Shown in pieces: positions 35,523 to 43,652 of a stretch of 64,000 nt of DNA. Position numbers and translations under genes: made by a program. The stretch spans positions 62,001-126,000 of the forward strand of contig JALGXW010000001.1 in assembly GCA_029821875.1 (NCBI GenBank). The letters run 5' to 3'. This DNA comes from Candidatus Hebobacterum abditum. GTDB taxonomy: Bacteria > Armatimonadota > Hebobacteria > Hebobacterales > Hebobacteraceae. The notes beneath the pieces are model-generated. The model was given only the letters and a program-made list of their open reading frames with translations, was not told the DNA's origin and made no database searches. Positions within the stretch are counted from its first letter, which is position 1; each line of letters begins with the position of its first letter.

Positions 35523-37306
35523 CACTCCGGCCCTCCCGGCGTTGCGCCCGCAGACTCCATCCACTCGGTGAGCTTCTGCCTGCGCTCCCCGTCATCGTCC
35601 GGCAGCCGCAGGGGCCGACCGCGCCCATCGAGAATCACGCCGGCCGGGCCTCCCTCGACCCCCCCGGACCACACGCGGCCTCGTCCTGCGCCGACATCCG
35701 TGCCCCGGCTCGGGCTGAACTCGGCCGGCGCCCTTTGCCCGGCCGGCAGTGGGAGGCGGACAAGCTCTCCCGCCCGAAGCTGCCCGCGCTCGCCGCCCAT
35801 CTGCCACTCGAGGATGGCGTCTCCGTCTCGGAAGCGTCCGACCGGAGCTACGACCGTGCCGAGCGGCACGAGGCAGTCGCGCCTGAACACCTCCGTCGCC
35901 GCCTCCGGCAGGACCGACGCGAGTACTCCCAGCTGCGGCATCATGAATATCGAGTCGACCGCCAGGCGCGTCACGCCCTGTGGCTCGAACGCGTCGATGA
36001 GCATGAGGGCGGCCTGCTGCCGGCGCGGGGCATGGGATAGGATGCCGCCGCTTCCGATGATGAGTCCGAGCGACATCATGTCGACCAGGGTCTCGCCGGC
36101 CGAGGCCTGTACGAAAAGGTCTGCGACCGTCCGGGCCTGCGCCACACCCTTGAGGCCCGAAGCAAGAGCTCCATGGTGGGCAAGCGCAAGGCGAAGGGCC
36201 TCCCGCGCAACGGCCTGCTCTATGAGCAAGTCCTCCCGGGTCTGAGGAATGGTCGTGGGGCGGATCATCTTGTTGCGAAGCCGGTTGCGCAACTCATCTT
36301 CCTTCAGGGGCATTGCGAGCCAGCGGCGGATGCCGTCGGCCCCGGCCTCGACAAGCACGTTGCCTACGCTGTAGCTCATGCCGAGGTTCGCCGACACCGT
36401 CCGGTTGAACTGGCCCCCGAAGACGGAGAAGATGTCGGTAGTGGCGCCGCCAATGTCCACAGCCAAGACGTCCGTGTCTTCGGTCTGCGCTGCGAGCTGC
36501 ACCATCTCCCCCACCGCTCGGGGTGTGGACATGACGGGCGCGCTGGTCCACATGAGCAGCTTGTCATAGCCAGGGGCCTGGGCCATCACGTGTTCGAGGA
36601 AGAGGCGATGGATGGCTTCGCGCGCCGGCCCCAAGTTCTCCAGCTCGAGCTGCGGCCGCAGGTTCTCCTCGACGATCAGGTTAACGCCACCTCCGAGCAC
36701 TTCGCGGATCTGATCGCGGGCATCGATGTTGCCGGCATAGATCACCGGGAGCTTAAAGTCGCGGCCGAGGCGGGGGCGCGGCGCGGCGGCTACTAGTATC
36801 TCGGCCGCGTCGAGCAAGTGTTGGACCGTGCCTCCCTCTGTCCCTCCAGACATGAGGATCATATCAGGGCGGATCGCGCGGATACGAGCGACGCGCTCGT
36901 GATCTTCCCGGCCGTCGTCGACCGCGATCACGTCGATCACGATGGCGCCGGCCCCGAGAGCGGCTCGCTGAGCGGACTCGGCCGTCATCGTCTTGACGAC
37001 ACCCGTGACGAGCATCTGGAGGCCCCCGCCTGCGCTGGACGTGGACACGTAGAGGTCCGCGCCTGCGTCAGCGGCGGTTGGCGTGCCGACGCGGGCCTGC
37101 TCGATGAAGCGCCGCTCGGTGAGTTCTTCGAGCTCGCCCACGGCGTTGAGCACACCGACGGTGACATCGTCGAAGGGCGCCTCGACCGTGGTGGGGGCTT
37201 CGCCGCGGCCCTGCAGACGATACTCACCGTTGCGCCGCTCGATGAGAATCGCCTTCGTGGTGGTGGAACCGCAGTCCGTAGCAATGATTCGCGATGGGTC
37301 TGGCAT
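35522..37306 (-). CDS. glmL: GlmL/MutL family ASKHA ATPase
   Basis: 594 residues; GlmL is the accessory (reactivase-like) protein of B12-dependent glutamate mutase. ASKHA-fold motifs: IIATDCGSTTTKAILIERR at the start, AVDIGGATTDIFSVFGG near the middle and LIIGSGGILSHAPRR near the end. True start at the ATG 37306 (MPDPSRII). No mutase genes (GlmS/GlmE or MutB-like) lie in the window, so its client enzyme is elsewhere or different. First gene of a five-gene operon behind a good promoter. Confidence 0.88.
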   Translation of the reverse strand: MPDPSRIIATDCGSTTTKAILIERRNGEYRLQGRGEAPTTVEAPFDDVTVGVLNAVGELEELTERRFIEQARVGTPTAADAGADLYVSTSSAGGGLQMLVTGVVKTMTAESAQRAALGAGAIVIDVIAVDDGREDHERVARIRAIRPDMILMSGGTEGGTVQHLLDAAEILVAAAPRPRLGRDFKLPVIYAGNIDARDQIREVLGGGVNLIVEENLRPQLELENLGPAREAIHRLFLEHVMAQAPGYDKLLMWTSAPVMSTPRAVGEMVQLAAQTEDTDVLAVDIGGATTDIFSVFGGQFNRTVSANLGMSYSVGNVLVEAGADGIRRWLAMPLKEDELRNRLRNKMIRPTTIPQTREDLLIEQAVAREALRLALAHHGALASGLKGVAQARTVADLFVQASAGETLVDMMSLGLIIGSGGILSHAPRRQQAALMLIDAFEPQGVTRLAVDSIFMMPQLGVLASVLPEAATEVFRRDCLVPLGTVVAPVGRFRDGDAILEWQMGGERGQLRAGELVRLPLPAGQRAPAEFSPSRGTDVGAGRGRVWSGGVEGGPAGVILDGRGRPLRLPDDDGERRQKLTEWMESAGATPGGPE

Positions 37307-37436
37307 ATCCCGCTGCTGCCAAGTCGCCGTTCTGTGCGCACCACAGATGTGCGCTCGGGCCGCCGCCGCGCCCCGCACACCGTTGAGAAGGCGTCGGGAG
37401 CGCGCACTGCCGGCGGGTGCCCGGACGGCGCCGCGA

Positions 37437-37466
37437 ATCATAGCACGTGAGATTCCGGCGGGTCAA
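37437..37466 (-). promoter_or_regulatory. Promoter of the glmL operon
   Basis: On the minus strand TTGACC (37466-37461), an 18-bp spacer and TATGAT (37442-37437), with a TGC extended -10. Start of transcription near 37430, about 125 bases before the glmL ATG. Confidence 0.75.
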
Positions 37467-37594
37467 TTGACATAGGTTCCCGCGGTGGCGAATGACAGGG
37501 GGCACGGCGGATGCGCGGCACGGCCGGTGTTGCAGCAACACCTCCTGGTGTGGAAGAAGACGACGAAGGAACGAGAGATCCCTGGTCTGGCGCA

Positions 37595-38473
37595 ATGCTC
37601 GATCACACAGAATGCCCACGGTGCGGCGCTCCCAACCTCGGCAGCGAAGTGTGCTGCTTCGCTTGCGGAACGCGCTTGAAAGTACTGCCGAAGCGGTACG
37701 GACCACCGCCTGCAGGCCCGACGCCGTGGCCGTTGTGGATCGGCCTTGTCATACTGCTGATTCTGTTCGGCCTCACCGCCTACTATGCGGTGGGCTGGCT
37801 GGTGGGCTATCGAGACCGCGCGGCGCTGCCTCCGTGGTATCTACCCGTGGGGGGACTCGTGCTCGTCGCGGCCGGCCAAGTGGCCTTCTGGGAGGCGCGC
37901 CGGCGGGACGCGCGCAGTTGGCGATTGCGGCGCGCCCCCGAGTTGCCGCTGTCTCAGGCCCATACGGGAGACGCGGTCTGGGCGAGGGGGAAGGTCGAGT
38001 GCGACACTCCGGTCGTTCCCGCCTACTTCCCCCAGGAGTGTGCCTACTACCACTATGTGCTGCGGGAACGCGAACAAGGGGAGGCGGGCTGGCGCGTCAG
38101 CGACCGCGAGACCAAGGCCGTGGACTTCCGCCTGGTCGACGGCGATGAGTCTGTCTACGTGCCTTCGGGCTGTGTCCGCTTCGACGCCCCCATCTACATG
38201 GAGACCTACGTCGATCCCGGCGCGACCATGCAGGTGAAGCTCTGGGCGATCCCCGTGGGGCTTCCGGTGAGCCTCTGCGGCCGCATCGCCGGCCAGACCT
38301 CCAAGCCGCGGGTAGATCGGCTCGGAGAGGACCTGCCCGGTGTGGTAACCTGGAGATCGCCGGCCGATTACGTCAAGATGGTGGCGCGTCGCGCGCGGCT
38401 TGCGGCGCTGGGCGGTTGGGCGCTGACCACCGCTGGTGTGCTGGCCGCCATCGCAGGGATCGTCAGTGCCTAG
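37595..38473 (+). CDS. Membrane protein with zinc ribbon and GIDE-like domain
   Basis: 292 residues from the ATG at 37595, though the start is uncertain (no clear ribosome site). An N-terminal zinc ribbon (CPRCGAPN, CCFACGTRL) is followed by two TM helices (about 48-70, 80-98). A cytoplasmic GIDE-type domain comes next (AVWARGKVECDTPVVPAYFPQ; YYHYVLRERE; KAVDFRLVDGDESVYV), and a C-terminal TM near 270-290. GIDE domains are named after eukaryotic membrane E3 ligases, but bacterial members lack the RING. Function unknown. Terminates at a palindrome that also serves the opposite gene. Confidence 0.72.
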   Translation: MLDHTECPRCGAPNLGSEVCCFACGTRLKVLPKRYGPPPAGPTPWPLWIGLVILLILFGLTAYYAVGWLVGYRDRAALPPWYLPVGGLVLVAAGQVAFWEARRRDARSWRLRRAPELPLSQAHTGDAVWARGKVECDTPVVPAYFPQECAYYHYVLREREQGEAGWRVSDRETKAVDFRLVDGDESVYVPSGCVRFDAPIYMETYVDPGATMQVKLWAIPVGLPVSLCGRIAGQTSKPRVDRLGEDLPGVVTWRSPADYVKMVARRARLAALGGWALTTAGVLAAIAGIVSA

Positions 38474-38562
38474 TCGGCCGCGCAGAGATGCTGTTGGATC
38501 ATCCGCGCCTCTCTGATCGCCTGGAGACGCCCCTTGGCGCCCGGGGCGCGTCAGACAAAGAC

Positions 38563-38588
38563 GAAGCCCCGGCGGCCGCCGGGGCTTC
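38563..38588. terminator. Bidirectional terminator, 26-bp perfect palindrome
   Basis: GAAGCCCC-GGCGGCCGCC-GGGGCTTC between convergent genes ending at 38473 (plus) and 38610 (minus). GC-rich stem with AAGACGAAG before and AGAAGG after. Confidence 0.75.
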
Positions 38589-38609
38589 CAGAAGGCAAGC
38601 TACCAGATG

Positions 38610-39998
38610 CTACTCGCTGGCCGGCTTTGCCGGACCCAGATCAGGCAGATGCTCTCTGACAAGGGCCTCCATTTCCTCATCCGACATCGCGGTCGTCCGC
38701 CCCGCATCGTACTCTACCTGGATCGCCTCCACGATCTTGGCGATTCCCGGGTCTGACTTCTGGAGTATGTGGTCCGCCGTGAGGCCATAGTAGGCGTTGA
38801 CCCAGTGGGCGACGCCCGCGCTGCCAGAAGTATTGCCTATGGCGACAGCCACGGGCCTGTTCAGCAGAGCGTCCGTGTCGAAGATGTTGTAGATCTCCTC
38901 GTCCTTCAGCAGCCCGTCGGCATGGATGCCTGCGCGCGTGACATTGAAGTCCTTGCCGACGAACGGCTGGTTGTGTGGGATCTCATACCCGACCTCGTTC
39001 TCGAAGTAGTCGGCGATTTCGGTGATGACCTGCGGCTGCATGCCGTTGTCATCGCCCCGGATGCCCATGTACTCAAAGACGAGGGCCTCGATCGGCGTGT
39101 TGCCCGTTCGCTCACCGATGCCCAGCAGTGTTCCATTGGCGGCCGCGCATCCGTAGAGCCAGGCGGTAGAGGCATTGCTGACCGCGCGGTAGAAATCGTT
39201 GTGCCCGTGCCACTCCAGCCATGAGCTCGGCACGCCTGCGTGGTGGACGAGGCCGTAAATGATCCCCTTCACACTGCGGGGCATAGCCACGCCGGGGAAG
39301 GCGATGCCATAGCCCAGAGTATCGCAGGCCCGCACCTTCACTGGCATCTCCGCTTCCTTCGCCAGGCGCATCAGCTCCTGAACGAACGGCACCACGAAGC
39401 CATAGAAATCCGCCCGCGTGATGTCCTCGAGGTGGCAGCGCGGCACGACGCCGGCCTCCAGGGCAGACCGGACAATGTCGAGATACATGTCCATCGCCTC
39501 GCGCCGCGTCTTCTTGAGCTTAAGGAATATGTGATAGTCCGAGACCGACGTGAGAATGCCCGTCTCCCGCAGGCCGATCTGTCGGACGAGCTTGAAGTCT
39601 TCCTTCCGCGCGCGAATCCACCCCGTTATCTCCGGGTATCGGAAGCCCTGCTCCAGGCAGGCGGCGACTGCCTTCTTGTGAGCGTCCGAGTAGAGGAAGA
39701 ACTCACACAAGCGGATCATGCCGTTGGGCCCGCCGAGCCGGTGAAGCATGGTGTAGAGGTCCACTATCTGCTTGACAGTGAACGGCGGCCGGGCTTGCTG
39801 GCCGTCGCGGAAGGTCGTATCCGTGATCCAGATCTCATCGGGGGGATCCATTGGCACCAGCCGATGGTTGAACGAGACCATCGGGGGCTGATGATAGGAG
39901 AACAGGTCCCGGAACAGATTCGGTTCGGAGATGTCCTGAAGCTCGTAGTGATATGTCTCCTGTTCGAGCGTATTCCGCCTCTTGTTGAACGCGATCAT
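38610..39998 (-). CDS. DRE-TIM metallolyase: isopropylmalate/homocitrate/Re-citrate synthase family
   Basis: 462 residues. The acyl-CoA-condensing motif reads DTTFRDGQQ (60-68), where many family members have RDGEQ. The metal-binding HGHND lies near 264-268, and NGTLLGIGERTGNTPIE near 290. It lacks the LeuA C-terminal regulatory domain of leucine-type enzymes; the C-terminus (about 340-450) is a short helical part. The Re-citrate synthases of Clostridium kluyveri and Dehalococcoides belong to this superfamily, so Re-citrate synthase is a serious candidate but not settled. Independent promoter region upstream. The next operon on this strand makes glutamate from 2-oxoglutarate. Confidence 0.8.
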   Translation of the reverse strand: MIAFNKRRNTLEQETYHYELQDISEPNLFRDLFSYHQPPMVSFNHRLVPMDPPDEIWITDTTFRDGQQARPPFTVKQIVDLYTMLHRLGGPNGMIRLCEFFLYSDAHKKAVAACLEQGFRYPEITGWIRARKEDFKLVRQIGLRETGILTSVSDYHIFLKLKKTRREAMDMYLDIVRSALEAGVVPRCHLEDITRADFYGFVVPFVQELMRLAKEAEMPVKVRACDTLGYGIAFPGVAMPRSVKGIIYGLVHHAGVPSSWLEWHGHNDFYRAVSNASTAWLYGCAAANGTLLGIGERTGNTPIEALVFEYMGIRGDDNGMQPQVITEIADYFENEVGYEIPHNQPFVGKDFNVTRAGIHADGLLKDEEIYNIFDTDALLNRPVAVAIGNTSGSAGVAHWVNAYYGLTADHILQKSDPGIAKIVEAIQVEYDAGRTTAMSDEEMEALVREHLPDLGPAKPASE

Positions 39999-40041
39999 CG
40001 GTTTGCTCCTCCGGTCTGGGGGAAGTCAGGAACGCTCCCTA

Positions 40042-40071
40042 AGATTACCCGAAAGAGGGACAGATTGTCCA
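40042..40071 (-). promoter_or_regulatory. Possible promoter of the synthase-family gene
   Basis: On the minus strand TGGACA (40071-40066), 18-bp spacer, TAATCT (40047-40042). The spacer's start overlaps a small inverted repeat GGACA-ATC-TGTCC. The -10 is only a partial match. Confidence 0.35.
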
Positions 40072-40239
40072 GGGGACGGCCCTCCATCTGTTGGGCAAGA
40101 GGCTAGCGGCCCCCCGGCCACGCACGGCCTGGGTCGCTGTGAAGAGGGGCTGCGGCTCTGGCGATGCACGGCGAGAGGCCCGTACCGGCCCGGGAGGCAC
40201 TGTGCTCACGACCGACGAACAGCCCGGAGCCATCGCCGT

Positions 40240-40992
40240 CTAGTAGGTCCGGGGCCTGGGAAGATCGAACGTCGCGCTCCCCTCCGCCTCCCCGTCTCTC
40301 ACTAGGAGGGAGAGAGAGCGCACGTTGGGCCCTACCGGTGGAACCCCCGGCCCCCCCTCAATAGGGAACCGCACGACATAGTAGTACAGCGCGGCCGGTG
40401 GCGCGGACTTGTCGAACGTGGGACTGATGTCTCGCACCCACTGCGGCGTCTCCACCGCAACGGGAGGATACTCAACGCCGAGATTGGTGCGTAGCGCGAA
40501 GTCGACGCTGGCCGGGTCTCTGTCCTTCGGAACCTGCACCGTGGCGACGCACCGCAGCTCGCGCTCGATGGTCCTCAGCGCCTTGTTCACCGCCCGGCGC
40601 ACGCCCGCATCGCTCCTATCCCCGCCCAGCGCAACCTGATAGCAGACCTCGTCCTGCGGCCAGCAGCATCCGGCCGAGCGGAGGATCACATCGGCCGAAA
40701 TGCGCACGTTGACATCCATGAGCCGCCACTTGAAAACGTCCGCCGGATCGCCCCCGCTTGCGATCGTGCTCTTGCCTCGGTTCACCGCGCGCGTCATGTC
40801 CTGGTCGCTGACCTGCAGAGCAGGATGGAGGGTCTCGCGGCTGCTGCAACCCCCGGCAGCCAGGATCAGGGACAGGATGCTCGCCGCCGCGACGCCCACT
40901 AAGAGGTGGCTCGGCAGGAGGGAGCGGAAGGCGCGAGGCAGGAAGGTGGTGCGACACTGGCCGTAGGCACACGTACCCATGGCTTTGCTCAA
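40240..40992 (-). CDS. Lipoprotein, about 250 aa
   Basis: A hydrophobic signal (LLVGVAAASILSLILAAGGC) ends in a lipobox-like AGGC, so the Cys near residue 49 would be lipidated. Start is uncertain: TTG at 40992 or ATG at 40980. The mature part has no recognised domain: DVFKWRLMDVNVRISADVIL, three nearby cysteines around CCWPQDEVC, then beta-rich sequence ending DGEAEGSATFDLPRP. Family unknown. Own promoter upstream; a leader hairpin may control translation. Confidence 0.7.
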   Translation of the reverse strand: MSKAMGTCAYGQCRTTFLPRAFRSLLPSHLLVGVAAASILSLILAAGGCSSRETLHPALQVSDQDMTRAVNRGKSTIASGGDPADVFKWRLMDVNVRISADVILRSAGCCWPQDEVCYQVALGGDRSDAGVRRAVNKALRTIERELRCVATVQVPKDRDPASVDFALRTNLGVEYPPVAVETPQWVRDISPTFDKSAPPAALYYYVVRFPIEGGPGVPPVGPNVRSLSLLVRDGEAEGSATFDLPRPRTY

Positions 40993-41035
40993 TCCCCCAC
41001 GCAGTCGTCTCTCCTTTCAGAAAGAGACCCAGTGT

Positions 41036-41064
41036 AGGATACCACAACCACGCGCGAAGGTCAA
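41036..41064 (-). promoter_or_regulatory. Promoter of the lipoprotein gene
   Basis: On the minus strand TTGACC (41064-41059), 17-bp spacer, TATCCT (41041-41036) preceded by TGG (extended -10). Transcription would begin near 41029 with GGGTCTC. Confidence 0.65.
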
Positions 41065-41286
41065 AGTCAACTCGCACGCCGTTCGCGCACCTTTTTGCTT
41101 GGCCGCTTCGGAACTGCTGTGTCCTGCAACCGAGATTCGCCGCCCCCCGCAGGATGATTGCACAAGAGGCCTCTGGCGAGGCCGTCACTCTGAGTGCAGC
41201 AGAGGGCTTGCCTTGCAGAGCCCTGGAGCCGCCGTGAAGGTGTGGCGCGTCAGGGCGAGCTGGCGATGTCGTCTTGCCCCGATTGA

Positions 41287-42027
41287 CTAGGCAGCATACT
41301 TGGCGCCGTACGGGCGGTGCGAGATGGCGGCAATCCGGATGAATCCATCGCTGAGGATGTCGTCGGCGCTGAGGCCAAATGCGTCGGAGAAGGCCTCGAT
41401 GTGCGGTCGCAGGCCCTCTTTCTCGCTCTCCTCTGCCCCCCGCACGCCCGCGAACTGCGATGCAACGCGCCACGGCTCGACTTCTCCACGCACGAACACC
41501 TCGCCGCCGTGCATGCCGGTCGCGCACCAGTCACCGACGAGCGGCTCGCCGCGGCGACGGTCCAGGCCGAGGATGATCAAGAGCCCTCCGGCCATGTACT
41601 CACTTAGGAAGTCGCCAGCTGTGCCTCCCGCGACCAGCACGGGCCGCCTGCCGCGGTAGGCCTTCATGTGAATGCCGACGCGATAGCCGACGCGCCCGCG
41701 GACGAACAGCTCTCCGCCGCGCATTCCATACCCGAGCACATCGCCGGCATGGCCCTCGATGATGATGCGGCCGGCATTCATCGTATTCGCGACTGCATCT
41801 TGCGCATTCCCGAGCACCCGCATTGTCGGTCCGTCCATGAAGGCGCCGAGGTCGTTGCCGGGCACGCCCTTGATAACGATCTCGACATCGGCGCCTTGCA
41901 GCCCGTCTCCGATGTACCGCTGGCCATTCACGTTTACCAGCTCGAGCGACTTCTCGCCGGCCGCCAGGGCCTCTCGTATCCGCTGGTTCAGGTCTCGGTA
42001 GTGCAGGTTGTCCGCGTCGATCCGCAT
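41287..42027 (-). CDS. Glutamate synthase GXGXG domain subunit
   Basis: 246-residue stand-alone copy of the C-terminal (alpha-3) GltB domain: GADVEIVIKGVPGNDLGAFMDG, GRIIIEGHAGDVLGYGMRGGELFVRGRVGYRVGIHMK and later GMHGGEVFVRG form the repeating GxGxG beta-helix. In archaeal-type glutamate synthase this part is a separate polypeptide. It follows the FMN subunit gene by 44 bases with GGAAGGGCGAGCG before the ATG. The C-terminal 60 residues form a helical extension. Confidence 0.88.
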   Translation of the reverse strand: MRIDADNLHYRDLNQRIREALAAGEKSLELVNVNGQRYIGDGLQGADVEIVIKGVPGNDLGAFMDGPTMRVLGNAQDAVANTMNAGRIIIEGHAGDVLGYGMRGGELFVRGRVGYRVGIHMKAYRGRRPVLVAGGTAGDFLSEYMAGGLLIILGLDRRRGEPLVGDWCATGMHGGEVFVRGEVEPWRVASQFAGVRGAEESEKEGLRPHIEAFSDAFGLSADDILSDGFIRIAAISHRPYGAKYAA

Positions 42028-42071
42028 CGCTCGCCCTTCCTAATCGGCATTCGTCATCTTGCAGCGCCGGC

Positions 42072-43652
42072 TCAAGCTCCGACGCCGGCCGGCTTGACTC
42101 CGAGTATCTCCATGGTCGTGTGGTCGAGGCCGACCGCGCGCAGCCGCTCGCGGCTGCCGCGCAGGCTCTCGATCGCATTCACTCCCATTGCCCCCAGTAT
42201 CTCCTCGAGTTCGGCGCTCCACCCCCGAAGGAGGTTGGCGACGCGGCGGGAGCCGAGGTAGGGGTCGAGGCGGCGGGTGAGCGCCGGGTCCTGGGTGGTG
42301 ATCCCCCAGGAACAGCGGCCTGTATAGCACTTCTGGCACAGGGTGCACCCGAGGGCCAGCAGGGCGCCCGTGCCCAGAGCGACCGCGTCGGCGCCAAGCG
42401 CAATCGCCTTCGCGGCGTCGGCACTCGACCGGATGCCGCCGGCGGCGACGATGGCGGCCTGATTGCGGATGCCCTCGTCGCGGAGCTGCTGATCCACGAC
42501 GGCGATGGCGATTTCGATCGGAATGCCGAGGTGATCCCGGATGATCGTGGGCGCGGCGCCGGTCCCGCCGCGGAATCCATCGAGGTAGACGATGTCGGCC
42601 CCCGCCCGGACGATGCCGCTGGCGATCGCGGCGACATTGTGCACAGCGGCGATCTTCACCGAGACGGGCTTCTCGTACCTGGAGGCTTCCTTGAGCGCGT
42701 AGATAAGCTGGCGCAGGTCCTCAATGGAGTAGATGTCGTGCTGTGGGGCCGGGGAGAGGGCGTCGCTTCCCTGGGGGATCATGCGCGTCTGCGAAACCTG
42801 CTGCGATACCTTCTCGCCGGGGAGGTGTCCGCCGATGCCGGGCTTGGCCCCTTGGCCGATCTTGATCTCGATTGCCGCGCCCGCGTTCAGGTAGTCCGCC
42901 GTGACACCGAAACGACCGGAGGCGCACTGCACGATGGCGCGGTGACCATATGGCTTCAGATCCTCGTGCAGGCCCCCCTCGCCGGTGTTCCAGTATGTCC
43001 CGCACTCCTCGGCCGCCATCGCAATCGCCTTCTGTGCGTTGAGGCTGATTGACCCATAGGACATGGCGGCGAAGATTATCGGCGTCTCCAGCTCCAGAGT
43101 CGGCGCGATCTCCGTCGCGAGCTCTGGGCCGTCATCTGTGATCTCCAACCCGACCTGGTCCGGCAGGCGGCCCAAACAGGTGCGCAATTCCATCGGCTCC
43201 CGGAGGGGATCGATGGAGGGGTTGGTGACCTGACACGCGTCGAGGAGCAGGCTATCCCATAAGATCGGGTAGGGGAGGTCGTTACCCATGCCGGTCAGCA
43301 GCACGCCGCCAGTCTCCGCCTGAATCCAGAGGTTCTTTCGATGTGCCTCGCTCCACAGCGGGTGCGGCCGCAGGTACTGCGGGTCGGGCTGTATCGTGAT
43401 TGCCTTCTGCGCACAGAAGGCCTCGCAGCGATGGCAGCCCACGCATTTCGCGGCGTCGACAACCGGACCGTTCTCCCAGGTTATCGCGTCGAACCCGCAC
43501 TGCTGCACGCACCGCTTGCAGAGCGCGCAGCGCTCAGCATCCCGCGTCCATTCGAAGTCGGACGGCCGGTAGATGGGAGCCCGCGTCGTCCGCGCCGGCC
43601 TGGCCGTCGCCGCGTCCGCGTTCCCTCTTTTCTTCGTCGTTGCGCTACTCAC
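42072..43652 (-). CDS. Glutamate synthase FMN subunit with N-terminal 2x[4Fe-4S] ferredoxin
   Basis: 526 residues. After a basic leader, two ferredoxin clusters (CALCKRCVQQC and CVGCHRCEAFC, about 42-85) precede the FMN/3Fe-4S barrel of GltB: IIFAAMSYGSISLNAQKAIA, GRFGVTADYLNAG, KIGQGAKPGIGGHLPG, YLDGFRGGTGAAPT and the 3Fe-4S cysteines in CTLCQKCYTGRC. This is the archaeal/Thermotogales-type arrangement with built-in ferredoxin clusters rather than a GltD partner. It overlaps the amidotransferase gene by 8 bases. Produces glutamate from 2-oxoglutarate, ammonia (tunnelled) and reduced ferredoxin-type electrons. Confidence 0.9.
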   Translation of the reverse strand: MSSATTKKRGNADAATARPARTTRAPIYRPSDFEWTRDAERCALCKRCVQQCGFDAITWENGPVVDAAKCVGCHRCEAFCAQKAITIQPDPQYLRPHPLWSEAHRKNLWIQAETGGVLLTGMGNDLPYPILWDSLLLDACQVTNPSIDPLREPMELRTCLGRLPDQVGLEITDDGPELATEIAPTLELETPIIFAAMSYGSISLNAQKAIAMAAEECGTYWNTGEGGLHEDLKPYGHRAIVQCASGRFGVTADYLNAGAAIEIKIGQGAKPGIGGHLPGEKVSQQVSQTRMIPQGSDALSPAPQHDIYSIEDLRQLIYALKEASRYEKPVSVKIAAVHNVAAIASGIVRAGADIVYLDGFRGGTGAAPTIIRDHLGIPIEIAIAVVDQQLRDEGIRNQAAIVAAGGIRSSADAAKAIALGADAVALGTGALLALGCTLCQKCYTGRCSWGITTQDPALTRRLDPYLGSRRVANLLRGWSAELEEILGAMGVNAIESLRGSRERLRAVGLDHTTMEILGVKPAGVGA

